From positions 1-39,271 of the forward strand of contig DIPO01000076.1 of the NCBI GenBank assembly GCA_002427045.1: 39,271 nucleotides of DNA. Reading direction: 5' to 3'. The notes under the pieces are model-generated. The model searched no databases. It was not told the origin of the DNA and worked only from the letters and a program-made list of their open reading frames with translations. The stretch's first letter is position 1, and each line of letters begins with the position of its first letter. Positions 7,832 to 16,985 of the stretch are shown one piece after another. Both the position numbers and the translations under genes were made by a program. Source of the stretch: Firmicutes bacterium UBA5486. Its GTDB lineage: Bacteria; Bacillota; UBA4882; UBA10575.

Positions 7832-8824
7832 ATGATAGATTTATACTTTGATTATAACTATGGTAAGCTTAATGAAAAAATTGAAGGGGGTGTATGCGAG
7901 GTATTTCAGTATAAAAGTTCTATTGGTACAGTTCGCAGTATGTTTATTAAGCGCGAAATTCCAATAAAGATAAATAAGAAAAACTACTTTGATATAGTTA
8001 CTCCTTATGGGTATGGTGGTCCACTTATAATAGAATGTGTTGATGGAAAGAAAAATGAACTGGTTAAGGATTTTTGTCAAGCATTTCAACAATATTGTGA
8101 AAGAAATCAGATTGTAAGCGAGTTTGTCCGCTTTCATCCTATAGTTGAAAACGCTTTAGATTTTTCTAAATATTATAATATATTTCATATTAGAAACACA
8201 GTTGGAACCAACCTTGCTGTTTATGAAGAACCGTTTCAATCAGAATTTTCCAAATCATGTCGGAGAAATATTAGAAAGGCTTTGGCAGCGGGAGTGAATT
8301 TTAAAATCACTCTGAATCCGAATGATATTGGTAGCTTTAAGAAAATATATTATTCTACTATGAATCGCAATAAAGCTGCAGAGTATTATTATTTTAATGA
8401 TGAGTATTTTAGTCAATGCCTAGATTTATTACGTGAACATATCGTATTGGTTGAAGCAATATATAGAGAGCAGACTATAGCGATGGGTCTATACTTCATC
8501 TATAACAAAATAATACATATACATTTGTCGGGGACACTTAGCGAATTTTTGTATTTATCTCCCGCGTATATATTAAGATATGCAATAACGATATGGGGAA
8601 AAGAAAGAGGATATGATCTAATACACCATGGTGGTGGTAGAAGTAATGAACCTGAAGATGGCTTATATTTATTTAAGAAGCAATTTGGTAGGAATACAGA
8701 GTTTAAATATTTTATTGGGAAAAAAGTTTGGAATACAGAGGTTTATGAACAGTTATGTAGGGCTGTTGGAGTGGATAAAAATATCGAGTATTTCCCAGCA
8801 TATAGAGCAATAAAAGGAGATTAG
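7832..8824 (+). CDS. FemAB/GNAT-like acyltransferase domain protein
   Basis: The 330-residue protein has the two-lobed layout of the FemAB-like/BioF2-like GNAT family. The N-terminal lobe contains VTPYGYGGPLI. The segment SCRRNIRKALAAGVNFK leads to an acyltransferase half with YSTMNRNKAAEYYYF, a beta strand AMGLYFIYN and IHIHLSGT. It ends with a block DLIHHGGGRSNEPEDGLYLF and KKQFG, typical of this group. Members transfer aminoacyl or acyl groups to peptidoglycan precursors or surface glycans. In this place, transfer of an amino acid or acyl group to a glycan amino sugar is a reasonable guess. The ribosome binding site is weak (GGAG sixteen bases upstream), so the start is uncertain. Confidence 0.75.
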   Translation: MIDLYFDYNYGKLNEKIEGGVCEVFQYKSSIGTVRSMFIKREIPIKINKKNYFDIVTPYGYGGPLIIECVDGKKNELVKDFCQAFQQYCERNQIVSEFVRFHPIVENALDFSKYYNIFHIRNTVGTNLAVYEEPFQSEFSKSCRRNIRKALAAGVNFKITLNPNDIGSFKKIYYSTMNRNKAAEYYYFNDEYFSQCLDLLREHIVLVEAIYREQTIAMGLYFIYNKIIHIHLSGTLSEFLYLSPAYILRYAITIWGKERGYDLIHHGGGRSNEPEDGLYLFKKQFGRNTEFKYFIGKKVWNTEVYEQLCRAVGVDKNIEYFPAYRAIKGD

Positions 8825-8827
8825 CGG

Positions 8828-10033
8828 ATGTTAGATGTTTTAATTATTGCACACTTTACTCAGATCCCAGGGGAAACGGGAAACGGGCGATTTCATTATA
8901 TAGCAGAGAAAATAGATAAAACAAATGCAATAGTAGAGATTGTTACTACAAGTTTTTCACACAGAACCAAGTACCAACGTAAAGTTAATAATGAGCAAGT
9001 AAATAATTTAAGCTATAAGCTTACTATGCTATATGAACCTGGCTATCAGAAAAATGTATCGCTTAAGCGGTTCTATAGTCATTATATAATGGGGAAAAGC
9101 CTAAAAAACTATCTTAATAACAGAAAAAAACCAGATGTAATTTATTGTGCCGTACCATCGCTTGATGTAGCGAAAGTTGCAGCACAGTATGCTAAAAAGA
9201 ACAACGTTCGATTTATTATTGATATACAAGATTTATGGCCTGAAGCGTTTAAGATGGTATTCCATGTTCCTATTATTAGTGACATTATCTTTTATCCAAT
9301 TCGGCGGCAAGCTGATTACGTGTATAGTACTGCTGATGAGATTATTGCTGTATCAGAAACTTACGTGAATCGAGCCTTAAGAGTTAATAAAAAGTGTAAA
9401 AAGGGTAGCAGTGTATTTTTAGGTACGGAATTAACCTATTTTGACAAATTGGCTGAAGGGAATAAGTTGAGATTTAAACCACAAAACGAGATTTGGCTTG
9501 CCTATATTGGAACTTTGGGTCATAGTTATGATTTATCATGTGTAATAGATGCGATAGCTTTAGTGAAAGATAAGTATAAGATCAAGTTTATTGTTATGGG
9601 CGATGGGCCCTTAAAAAATAAGTTTGAAAGATATGCAAAAAAGCGTGGTATTTATGCTGATTTCATGGGAAGGCTTGATTATGGGAAAATGGTTAGTATT
9701 TTAACATCTTGTGACATTGCAGTTAACCCCATCAGCTGTGGGGCAGCACAGAGCATAATTAATAAGCATGGTGATTATGCCGCTGCTGGTTTACCTGTTT
9801 TAAATACACAAGAATGCCCTGAATATAGGAAGTTAATATCTGAATATAATGCAGGATTTAACTGTGATAACAATAATGCTATTGATTTAGCGGAGAAACT
9901 GGTGCAATTGTGTGAGGATGTAGATTTAAGAAGTGTTATGGGACAAAACAGTCGTAGATTGGCCGAGGAGAAGTTTGATAGAGAATTTACATACCCTACT
10001 ATAATTGAAATAATTTTGAGAAACTTGACTTAA
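8828..10033 (+). CDS. glycosyltransferase family 4 (GT-B)
   Basis: A 401-residue GT-B enzyme adding a sugar to the lipid-linked repeat unit on the cytoplasmic side. The N-terminal domain begins MLDVLIIAHFTQIPGETGNG, an acceptor-side loop common in GT4 enzymes, and contains IIDIQDLWPEAF. The C-terminal donor domain has LAYIGTLGHSYDL, FIVMGDGPLKN and DFMGRLDYGKM. SIINKHGDYAAAGLPVLNT corresponds to the EX7E region, with the usual first Glu replaced. GGAG lies eight bases before the ATG and only three bases separate it from the upstream gene. Donor and linkage cannot be told from sequence. Confidence 0.88.
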   Translation: MLDVLIIAHFTQIPGETGNGRFHYIAEKIDKTNAIVEIVTTSFSHRTKYQRKVNNEQVNNLSYKLTMLYEPGYQKNVSLKRFYSHYIMGKSLKNYLNNRKKPDVIYCAVPSLDVAKVAAQYAKKNNVRFIIDIQDLWPEAFKMVFHVPIISDIIFYPIRRQADYVYSTADEIIAVSETYVNRALRVNKKCKKGSSVFLGTELTYFDKLAEGNKLRFKPQNEIWLAYIGTLGHSYDLSCVIDAIALVKDKYKIKFIVMGDGPLKNKFERYAKKRGIYADFMGRLDYGKMVSILTSCDIAVNPISCGAAQSIINKHGDYAAAGLPVLNTQECPEYRKLISEYNAGFNCDNNNAIDLAEKLVQLCEDVDLRSVMGQNSRRLAEEKFDREFTYPTIIEIILRNLT

Positions 10034-10340
10034 TTATTACTTAAAGTAAGATTTGAGGCTTATTAAGGAACATTTGGAAGGGCGGGCAATATTAATAATA
10101 TTGCATGAGTAACTACAAAAAGAAAAAACTAGTTATTATATTTATAATGAAAAAAGAGAAATTATATACAAAACTGCAATAGGAACGACTTTATTATCAT
10201 AAAACGTATGACGCAAGATTGTGGAATATAAATAGTGAAATCCATATGTCCGATTAAGTTTTCTAGGAAATCGCATAGAATTTGGCTACCTTAGAAAGGT
10301 TATTAGAGATTAGAAATGTTCAAAGAGTAGGGAAAATAAA
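10034..10340. other. intergenic region with a small palindrome
   Basis: There is no gene-like reading frame in these 307 bases. A perfect 19-base palindrome, GCAATATTA-A-TAATATTGC, occupies 10086-10104. It could be an operator or a chance AT-rich symmetry. No T tract follows, so it is not a terminator. Confidence 0.4.
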
Positions 10341-11441
10341 ATGAAAATATTAATTTTATGTGACCACTATCCTTTATCCCCAAGAGTAAAAAAGATGAGA
10401 ACCTCTTTAAATAAATTATATCCTAATTCTACGGTTAAAGTATTTGCTTGGAATAGGAGTAATTATAGTATAATAGAGGATTATGTGATTTCATTTAATC
10501 AAAGTATAGGATATGGGAAAAAATTACGTAAACTATTTAATATACTAAAATTCGCAAAAAAAGCAAGAACGATTAAAAACGAATTTAAACCAGACTATAT
10601 CCATTCTATAGATGCTGAAATGTTAATTGTATCGTCGTTGATTTTCCAAAAGTGTAAATTAGTATATGAAGTATATGATATCAAGTATTTTAGAAATAAA
10701 TTTATAAATTGGGTAAGAGAAAAAACAGAGTTTCACATAATAAAAAGATATGTAAATGGAATAATATTTGCCTCACCATTTTTTGATATTTACTATAAGG
10801 AAAAAGGGATACAAGGTGTTAAAACAATTACTATTAATAATAAGCCTGCTAAAGATGTAACTAGTGGACCGAAAAGCGATTATATGTCTAAGTATAATGG
10901 GAAATTACAGAATAAGATTGTAGTAGGATTTATAGGTACTATTAGGTATGAAAGTATTCTTATAAACTTAATTGATGCTTGTATGGAGTTGGATAATATA
11001 ATAGTTTTGCTTGCGGGAAATGGACCATTTTATAATTATATTAACAGTTATGTTGGTAATAACGACATGAAAACAAAGGTAATTATGACAGGAAGATATA
11101 GTAGTGAAGATTTAGAATCAATATATGAATCTTGCGATTATATATGGGCAGCATATCCGAATAAAAATTTAAATGTGAAGTATGCAATAAGTAACAAGTT
11201 TTTTGAGTCGTTAATATTTAGAAGGAAGATAATAGTTTCTGAATCTACTATGATAGGGGACTATGTCAGTGAAAATAATGTTGGTTTAACAGTAAACCCA
11301 TATAGTGTTGAAGGTATTAGGAATCTATTAAAATCATTAAACAAAAACATATATAGTTATAGTATGACTAAGATTAGCATAGGAAAAGGGTTATATTGGG
11401 AAGATGAAGAAGAGGAATTACGAAATATTTATGATAAATGA
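10341..11441 (+). CDS. glycosyltransferase, GT-B fold (family 4-like)
   Basis: A 366-residue GT-B protein. The N-terminal half starts MKILILCDHYPLSPRVKKM and contains PDYIHSIDAEMLI and KLVYEVYDIKY. The second half has VVGFIGTIRYESILINLI, IVLLAGNGPFYNYI and MTGRYSSEDLESIYESCDYI. The segment KYAISNKFFESLIFRRKIIV matches the donor-binding region in which a Glu contacts the nucleotide. AGGG lies about nine bases before the ATG. It is very AT-rich, with AUA and AGA codons dominating, as in the neighbouring island genes. Its specificity is unknown. Confidence 0.82.
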   Translation: MKILILCDHYPLSPRVKKMRTSLNKLYPNSTVKVFAWNRSNYSIIEDYVISFNQSIGYGKKLRKLFNILKFAKKARTIKNEFKPDYIHSIDAEMLIVSSLIFQKCKLVYEVYDIKYFRNKFINWVREKTEFHIIKRYVNGIIFASPFFDIYYKEKGIQGVKTITINNKPAKDVTSGPKSDYMSKYNGKLQNKIVVGFIGTIRYESILINLIDACMELDNIIVLLAGNGPFYNYINSYVGNNDMKTKVIMTGRYSSEDLESIYESCDYIWAAYPNKNLNVKYAISNKFFESLIFRRKIIVSESTMIGDYVSENNVGLTVNPYSVEGIRNLLKSLNKNIYSYSMTKISIGKGLYWEDEEEELRNIYDK

Positions 11442-11625
11442 AAAAAGAGGGATTAAACATTGAATTGATAAAAGCGTTTTATAATCTATTTTTAAAAAGA
11501 AGGGTTGGTAATCTTTACAGTTTAAAGAAAAAATAGAAATCAGTTTTTGTTTTCACAGGAATTTGCACTTCTTTTTGCGATAGTAGATGAAATTTTCTTA
11601 TTCCCATCGTAGTAAGGAGGTAAAT

Positions 11626-12978
11626 ATGTTAACTCAGAAATCAGATAAAATGCCAATAATAATAACAATGATATTTTTTGTTATTGTATCGTCGGTGCTA
11701 ACCTTTTCATTAGCAGTATTTGTTGTGCAATTATTTTTAGCATCTATTACAATATCGATGATAATGCGGAAGAACTATAAAACAGCTAAATTGTATGTAG
11801 TTATTTTTATTGTTTCCCTTATCTTTGTTTTTTTACTATATATGGCAAATGACATGTATTACGGTTCTCCTTACTATGTAGGAGGTTCTGATGATGTAAA
11901 TTTTGAATACGAAGGAAGGGTTATTATTGATTCGGGTATATATAACCCTTCCGAGATATTAGAATCAGGTATAATAGGAAGAACGAATAATGCTCCTTTT
12001 TTTTCTTTATATATATCTTTTTTGATTAGATTCTCTGAGTTATTTGGTATTTACAGTACGTTTTTACCTAGAATTATGAATGTTTACTATTTGATGTGGG
12101 TGTGTATGATACTAGAATATCTTTTAAAGAAACATGCGAATTTTACAGATAAAAAAACAGATATCAGTATAGCGTTATTTTCATTAACACCAAATATCCA
12201 ATATATTAATTCCCATGTTTTTAGAGATACTTTTAATTTATTACAGATACTTTTGATTGTATTATTATTTGATAAATTAGTAAGAAAAAATAATTTTGTG
12301 AAAAAGATATTATATATGGGTTTATTGGCTTTTTTATTATATATAACATATTATACGAGAAAAAATGCTTTGGTTTTTGCTGGTGCAATTTGCCTATTAG
12401 TTTTAGCAGAAAAAATAAAGATTAAAAAAAGATATATTTTTATAATAGTTATTCCAATAGTAATGTTAAGTGGTTTTCTTGATACTATAAGATTGAAATA
12501 TTTTATCAATACTTATAGTAATTATGTTCTTGGTATAGCAGGAGATGGATTGAGTAGATTCATATTTAGACAGCCATTATTACCTTTTGGAATTATTTAC
12601 CGAACTTTATACGCTTTTATAACTCCATTTCCCAATTTTATTGGGCTATTTAATGAACCAACTAGAATTCTATTTGATTTTATTATGTTACTAATTTACT
12701 GTGGCGTTGTAATTCAAATTTTATTTATACCTTTTATTTTAAAGAGATCGAGTAAATTTGACTGGCTTTCACTATCTTTCTTAATTTGGTTTCTAGGCAT
12801 AATTGCTACAACCTTTACATTTAGGCATGTTCTTCTTTATTATCCTTTTATGGTTGCACTAGGAGTTGATGGATATTTATCAACTAGTAAAAAACCAAGA
12901 GTTCAAATATTATTTATTAGTGGCGTTACAGGATTTTTATTATCAATAGTATATCTATTATTAAAAACATCTTTTTAA
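11626..12978 (+). CDS. Wzy-like polysaccharide polymerase / multi-spanning membrane protein
   Basis: The protein has about 450 residues and some ten membrane segments. The first pair covers about 12-35 and 43-68, and the last ends at about residue 447. A long non-membrane loop at about 68-135 carries YYGSPYYVGGSDDVNFEYEG. This layout fits O-antigen/capsule polymerases and the EpsG/GT39-like membrane glycosyltransferase group, all of which are poorly conserved in sequence. It is the only polymerase candidate of the locus. AAGGAGG at 11614-11620 fixes the ATG at 11626; an in-frame ATG at 11587 has no such site. The locus also encodes a Wzz-like protein, which supports a Wzy-dependent route. Confidence 0.72.
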   Translation: MLTQKSDKMPIIITMIFFVIVSSVLTFSLAVFVVQLFLASITISMIMRKNYKTAKLYVVIFIVSLIFVFLLYMANDMYYGSPYYVGGSDDVNFEYEGRVIIDSGIYNPSEILESGIIGRTNNAPFFSLYISFLIRFSELFGIYSTFLPRIMNVYYLMWVCMILEYLLKKHANFTDKKTDISIALFSLTPNIQYINSHVFRDTFNLLQILLIVLLFDKLVRKNNFVKKILYMGLLAFLLYITYYTRKNALVFAGAICLLVLAEKIKIKKRYIFIIVIPIVMLSGFLDTIRLKYFINTYSNYVLGIAGDGLSRFIFRQPLLPFGIIYRTLYAFITPFPNFIGLFNEPTRILFDFIMLLIYCGVVIQILFIPFILKRSSKFDWLSLSFLIWFLGIIATTFTFRHVLLYYPFMVALGVDGYLSTSKKPRVQILFISGVTGFLLSIVYLLLKTSF

Positions 12979-12993
12979 GTGAGAGTGTTTAAG

Positions 12994-14241
12994 ATGGAAA
13001 TTTTATTTGTATCTATGGATGCATTTGACAGCAACACATCCGCAACTATACAGAACAAAGGTATTGTAAGAGGCTTGTCAGCTATAGGTCATGAAGTAGA
13101 TATTATGACATTAGAGCCAGATCATAACTCTATTAGCTTCGATGAATCTATGAATGATATCAATAAGTTAGTTAAAGATACTTATTATATAAATATTAAT
13201 CAGAAATACGCTGTATTAAGGGCAAAAAAGCAGAATTTCAATAAGAAAACAACAGATGATAATAAGAAAAATTTACTAAAATTAATTTTTAAAAAAACGC
13301 GAAAAATTATAAAAGGAGCGTATGATAGGGTATCTATATTTGATGCTCAAAAAGTTAATGTAAAAGGAGTTTCAAAGATTAGAATTGATTATAGCAAATA
13401 TGACATTATTATCTCCTCATCTGATCCCAAATCCTCCCATTTGATTGCAGAAAGAATATTCAAAGAGAACAAGAATTGTAAAGCTAAATGGATTCAGTAT
13501 TGGGGGGATCCTATGTTAAATGATATAACAAGAAAAAGTGATTGGAGAGATGGTTTAGTTAAATACCACGAGAACAAACTTATATCTAAAGCAGATAAGG
13601 TAGTATATGCATCACCTTTTACATTAGAATTACAAAAAGAAACTTTTCCAAAGCTATCTTTTAAAATGGATTATGCTAATCAAGTATATGCTAACATACT
13701 AGATATTCGTGATAACGATGATGACACAGAGAAAAATAAAAAAACAAATGGTTCTATTACAGTTGGATATTTTGGTGCATATCAATCTAAAGTTAGAAAC
13801 ATTATCCCATTGTATAATGCTGTTAGAAATAGTAAGTATAAATTAAATGTATGTGGAACTTCAGATGTTTTGCTAAAAAATACAAATAATATATCAATTC
13901 ATGGAAAGGTTTCGTACAAACTTGCTGTGGAGATGGAAGAAGAATCGGATATATTAGTATGTATATGTAATAATAAAGGGACTCAAATTCCCGGGAAAAT
14001 ATATTATTGTACCGCTTATAATAAACCTATTATTGTAATTTTAGACGGTGAGTATAAAAACGAATTAAAAACTTATTTAGGAGCATTTAATAGATTTATT
14101 TTGTGTGAAAATGAGGAAGGTTCGATCAGAGATGCAATAGAAAAGGCAAAAGATCAATTAGAAGTTAAAAGATTTGAAATATCAGAACAGTTGACACCAA
14201 AATACATGGCAAATAAAATTTTAAGTAAATTAGAGAAATAA
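12994..14241 (+). CDS. glycosyltransferase, GT-B fold (family 4-like, divergent)
   Basis: The roughly 415-residue protein begins MEILFVSMDAFDSNTSATIQ, a nucleotide-sugar enzyme-like first strand and glycine-poor loop. Its middle has KWIQYWGDPMLNDI and KADKVVYASPFTLEL. The donor domain has ITVGYFGAYQSKVRNIIPLY, YKLNVCGTSDVLL and KGTQIPGKIYYCTAYNKPII, which matches the GT4 donor loop and helix. The ATG at 12994 follows GAGAG by eight bases; a GTG directly after the previous stop (12979) is in frame but poorly placed. The acceptor is unknown. Confidence 0.78.
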   Translation: MEILFVSMDAFDSNTSATIQNKGIVRGLSAIGHEVDIMTLEPDHNSISFDESMNDINKLVKDTYYININQKYAVLRAKKQNFNKKTTDDNKKNLLKLIFKKTRKIIKGAYDRVSIFDAQKVNVKGVSKIRIDYSKYDIIISSSDPKSSHLIAERIFKENKNCKAKWIQYWGDPMLNDITRKSDWRDGLVKYHENKLISKADKVVYASPFTLELQKETFPKLSFKMDYANQVYANILDIRDNDDDTEKNKKTNGSITVGYFGAYQSKVRNIIPLYNAVRNSKYKLNVCGTSDVLLKNTNNISIHGKVSYKLAVEMEEESDILVCICNNKGTQIPGKIYYCTAYNKPIIVILDGEYKNELKTYLGAFNRFILCENEEGSIRDAIEKAKDQLEVKRFEISEQLTPKYMANKILSKLEK

Positions 14242-14270
14242 AAGGAAATTAAACAAGAGGTATATTTATT

Positions 14271-15494
14271 ATGAAAAAGAAATTAAAAATTGGATTATTT
14301 GGTATGTATGGATTGTATAATTATGGGTGCGAAGCCATCGTTAGAGGTACTTACCAATTAATACAACAAGCGTGGTCTAATTGCGAAGTGGTGTTATATA
14401 CATATTGCCCTAAAGAAGATGAGCAAATAATAAAGGATTTGGATATTACTATAAAAAAGATTCCGATGAATAAAGGTATATTATTGAGACGTATAATAAA
14501 TAAATTTTAAAGAACTATTTCTGTAAAAAAACAGTTTCCGATGTGGAATGCAAAAATTGTAGCCGAGGAATGTGATGTGATTTTTTCAGTAGGGGGAGAT
14601 ATCTATACTATACCAAAATATATTTTAAATAAGAATAAAGAAACAAAATATAGTCCTATTGTTGAGTTTGGGAAGACTGTTTTAAAATATAAACCTTTTG
14701 TTATTTGGGGAGCATCCATTGGACCTTTTGGAGATAAAAAGGAAGTAAAGGAATATTATTTTAATCATTTGAGAGAAGTAAAACAAATATTTTGCAGAGA
14801 AGAACTAACCTTCAATTACTTAAAGAACAATAATGTAATATCCAATTTGCAGTTATGCTCAGATCCAGCATTTTATATAAAAAAAATAAATAGAAGCGAA
14901 GAATATCCTAAGTCTAATAAAGTAAGGATTGCACTTAATCTTAGCCCTTTATCAATTAGAGAACAAATAGGAGAAAACAATATTTCATTTATAGAACAAA
15001 TTGTAAAGACTATTAAAGACTTACTTACCATACCAAATACAGAAATAGTATTGGTTCCTCATGTATTAAGTCCATTATCTGAAAAAGATAACGATCTAAT
15101 TTTTTTGAGGAATGTATATAATAGTATTCCTGAAGCTTATGCACAATCTGTGAGCTTATTGGATACTGCAAAAGGGTTTTTAGGAACGAAAAGTTTTCTT
15201 AAAACATGCGATATTATGATTGCTGCAAGAATGCATTGTGCTATTAATTCAGTTTTTGAGGGAGTACCAACAATATTTTTGACTTATAGCCTTAAGGGGC
15301 TTGGAATGGCAAACTATATTTATGGTGACTTTAAATGGGCTATTTCACTACTTGATATAGAAAAAGAATTGAAAAACAAAACTTTGGATATGTTGTCTAG
15401 TAAAGAACTTATTTCCGAACAAATTAAGAAGAGAATTAAAGAAATAAAAAGTGATGAAGCTAGAATAGTCGATTTATTTAGGAGCTTACTATAG
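14271..15494 (+). pseudogene. polysaccharide pyruvyl transferase, interrupted by one in-frame TAA
   Basis: The two halves lie in the same frame and are separated only by the TAA at 14508-14510 (codon 80). The ten codons after the stop read on smoothly into the second half. The first part has GLFGMYGLYNYGCEAIVRGT, the N-terminal glycine/asparagine motif of the CsaB/WcaK family. The second has VGGDIYT, IWGASIGPFGD, IFCREELTFNYL and IMIAARMHCAINSVFEGVPT, which are the family's conserved core and C-terminal blocks. Such enzymes add ketal-linked pyruvate to surface glycans. The ATG at 14541 has no ribosome binding site, so the 3' half is unlikely to be an independent gene. The stop could be a true nonsense mutation or a sequencing error. 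Confidence 0.83.
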
Positions 15495-15695
15495 TTTAAT
15501 ATTTTGCTTAAACTGTGAGTTATAAAAAAAGAGATGAAGCTATTTACCCTGTAATTCTTAGGAAACTTACGTTTATTTAACGGATTTTATAGTGATACTT
15601 TGCTAATTTTACTTTGTTAAGACAAAAAAGTTTTAACCAAACATGAAATAACAATATTATTTTAAAAGGTTAGTATTTGGCTAAGGATGATTTTT

Positions 15696-16919
15696 ATGAT
15701 TACAATTAATGATAAAAAAGACTGTATGGGTTGTTATGCATGTTTAAATATATGTCCCCAAAAATGTATTTTTATGGATAGTGCTAATGAAGGTTTTTGG
15801 TATCCACGAGTTGATTATAATAATTGTGTAAAATGTGGATTGTGTATTAAGGTATGTCCTACTATAAACAAGGTAGAATTACGGCAAAATTATGATGTTA
15901 AGGCCTATGCCTGTAAAAATAAAAATAATGATATTAGACTTAAAAGTTCTTCAGGGGGACTTTTTACGCTATTGGCAGAACAGGTAATTGATAAGGGCGG
16001 TATTGTGTTTGGGGCTGGATTCGATAAGAATTTTGCAGTTATCCATAGCTATGTTGAAACAAAAGATGGATTGGGGAAATTTAGGGGTTCAAAATATGTC
16101 CAGAGTAAAATTGGGAATACCTATAAGCAAGCAATGGATTTTTTGGTGAAAGGAAGAGATGTTCTATTTACTGGAACTCCATGTCAAATTGCGGGGCTTG
16201 AAAATTATCTTGGCCAAAATTATGACAATTTGTTATGTCAAGATATTATTTGCCATGGAGTTCCTAGCCCAATGGTGTGGGAAGAATACATGGTATTGAG
16301 AGAGAAAAAAGCTAGGGCAACAATTGAATCAGTTTCGTTCAGGAATAAGATTAAAGGGTGGAAAGAATATTCGCTGCTTATAGTATATGAAAATGGTATA
16401 AAATATAGCCATACAATTCATGACGATATGTACTTAGTTGGATTTAATAATAGCCTATATTTAAGGCCTTCTTGTTATGATTGTTCTTATAAGACCAAGC
16501 AAAGGCAATCGGACATTACATTAGCAGATTTCTGGGGGGCACAAAATGTACTACCTGAAATGGATGATGATAAAGGTATTTCATTAGTATTAATACACTC
16601 CTCAAAAGGACAGAAAGCTTTTGATAAAATAAAAGACAAAATGATTATGAAACAAGTAGATTTTAAAGATGCGGTAAAATATAATCCTGCTATGATAAAA
16701 TCCGTGAAAATTAACCCCAGTCGAGAAAAATTTTTCGCGAAACTAAATGTTATTGAGTTTAGTGTACTTATGAAAAAGCATTGTACTGTAAAATTGGTTA
16801 TCAGAATAAAGAGAAAGATTAAAAATGCAATAAAAAAGATGTTAATTTGCCTCGGTTTGTTTGATCTAGTTAAAAAAGTATATTATAGAATAAAGAATCA
16901 GCAAACAATTATTGTTTAA
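15696..16919 (+). CDS. FrhB-like iron-sulfur oxidoreductase of polysaccharide clusters
   Basis: The 407-residue protein starts with two 4Fe-4S ferredoxin motifs: Cys10, 13, 16, 20 and Cys44, 47, 50, 54. It continues with the coenzyme F420 hydrogenase/dehydrogenase beta-subunit domains: KSSSGGLFTLLAEQVI, FTGTPCQIAGLENYL, ICHGVPSPMVWEEYM and DITLADFWGAQ. Relatives in non-methanogens commonly sit in capsule or exopolysaccharide clusters beside pyruvyl transferases, as here. Their chemistry is not established to my knowledge. The ATG at 15696 is chosen because AAGGATGAT (15683-15691) is its ribosome binding site and overlaps the earlier ATG at 15687. A basic C-terminal tail (about 340-395) may lie along the membrane. 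Confidence 0.87.
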   Translation: MITINDKKDCMGCYACLNICPQKCIFMDSANEGFWYPRVDYNNCVKCGLCIKVCPTINKVELRQNYDVKAYACKNKNNDIRLKSSSGGLFTLLAEQVIDKGGIVFGAGFDKNFAVIHSYVETKDGLGKFRGSKYVQSKIGNTYKQAMDFLVKGRDVLFTGTPCQIAGLENYLGQNYDNLLCQDIICHGVPSPMVWEEYMVLREKKARATIESVSFRNKIKGWKEYSLLIVYENGIKYSHTIHDDMYLVGFNNSLYLRPSCYDCSYKTKQRQSDITLADFWGAQNVLPEMDDDKGISLVLIHSSKGQKAFDKIKDKMIMKQVDFKDAVKYNPAMIKSVKINPSREKFFAKLNVIEFSVLMKKHCTVKLVIRIKRKIKNAIKKMLICLGLFDLVKKVYYRIKNQQTIIV

Positions 16920-16985
16920 GATTAGATATTTAAAATACAAAGAGAAAATGATAATATTATTTTTTCATATTTATTAGGAAGGAAA

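Noticed and set aside
10086..10104. 19-base palindrome as a terminator
   Set aside because: It is AT-rich, has no loop and is not followed by a T tract.
14541..15494. 3' half of the pyruvyl transferase as a separate gene
   Set aside because: There is no ribosome binding site at the ATG, the frame is the same as the 5' half, and the family's N-terminal motif lies before the stop.
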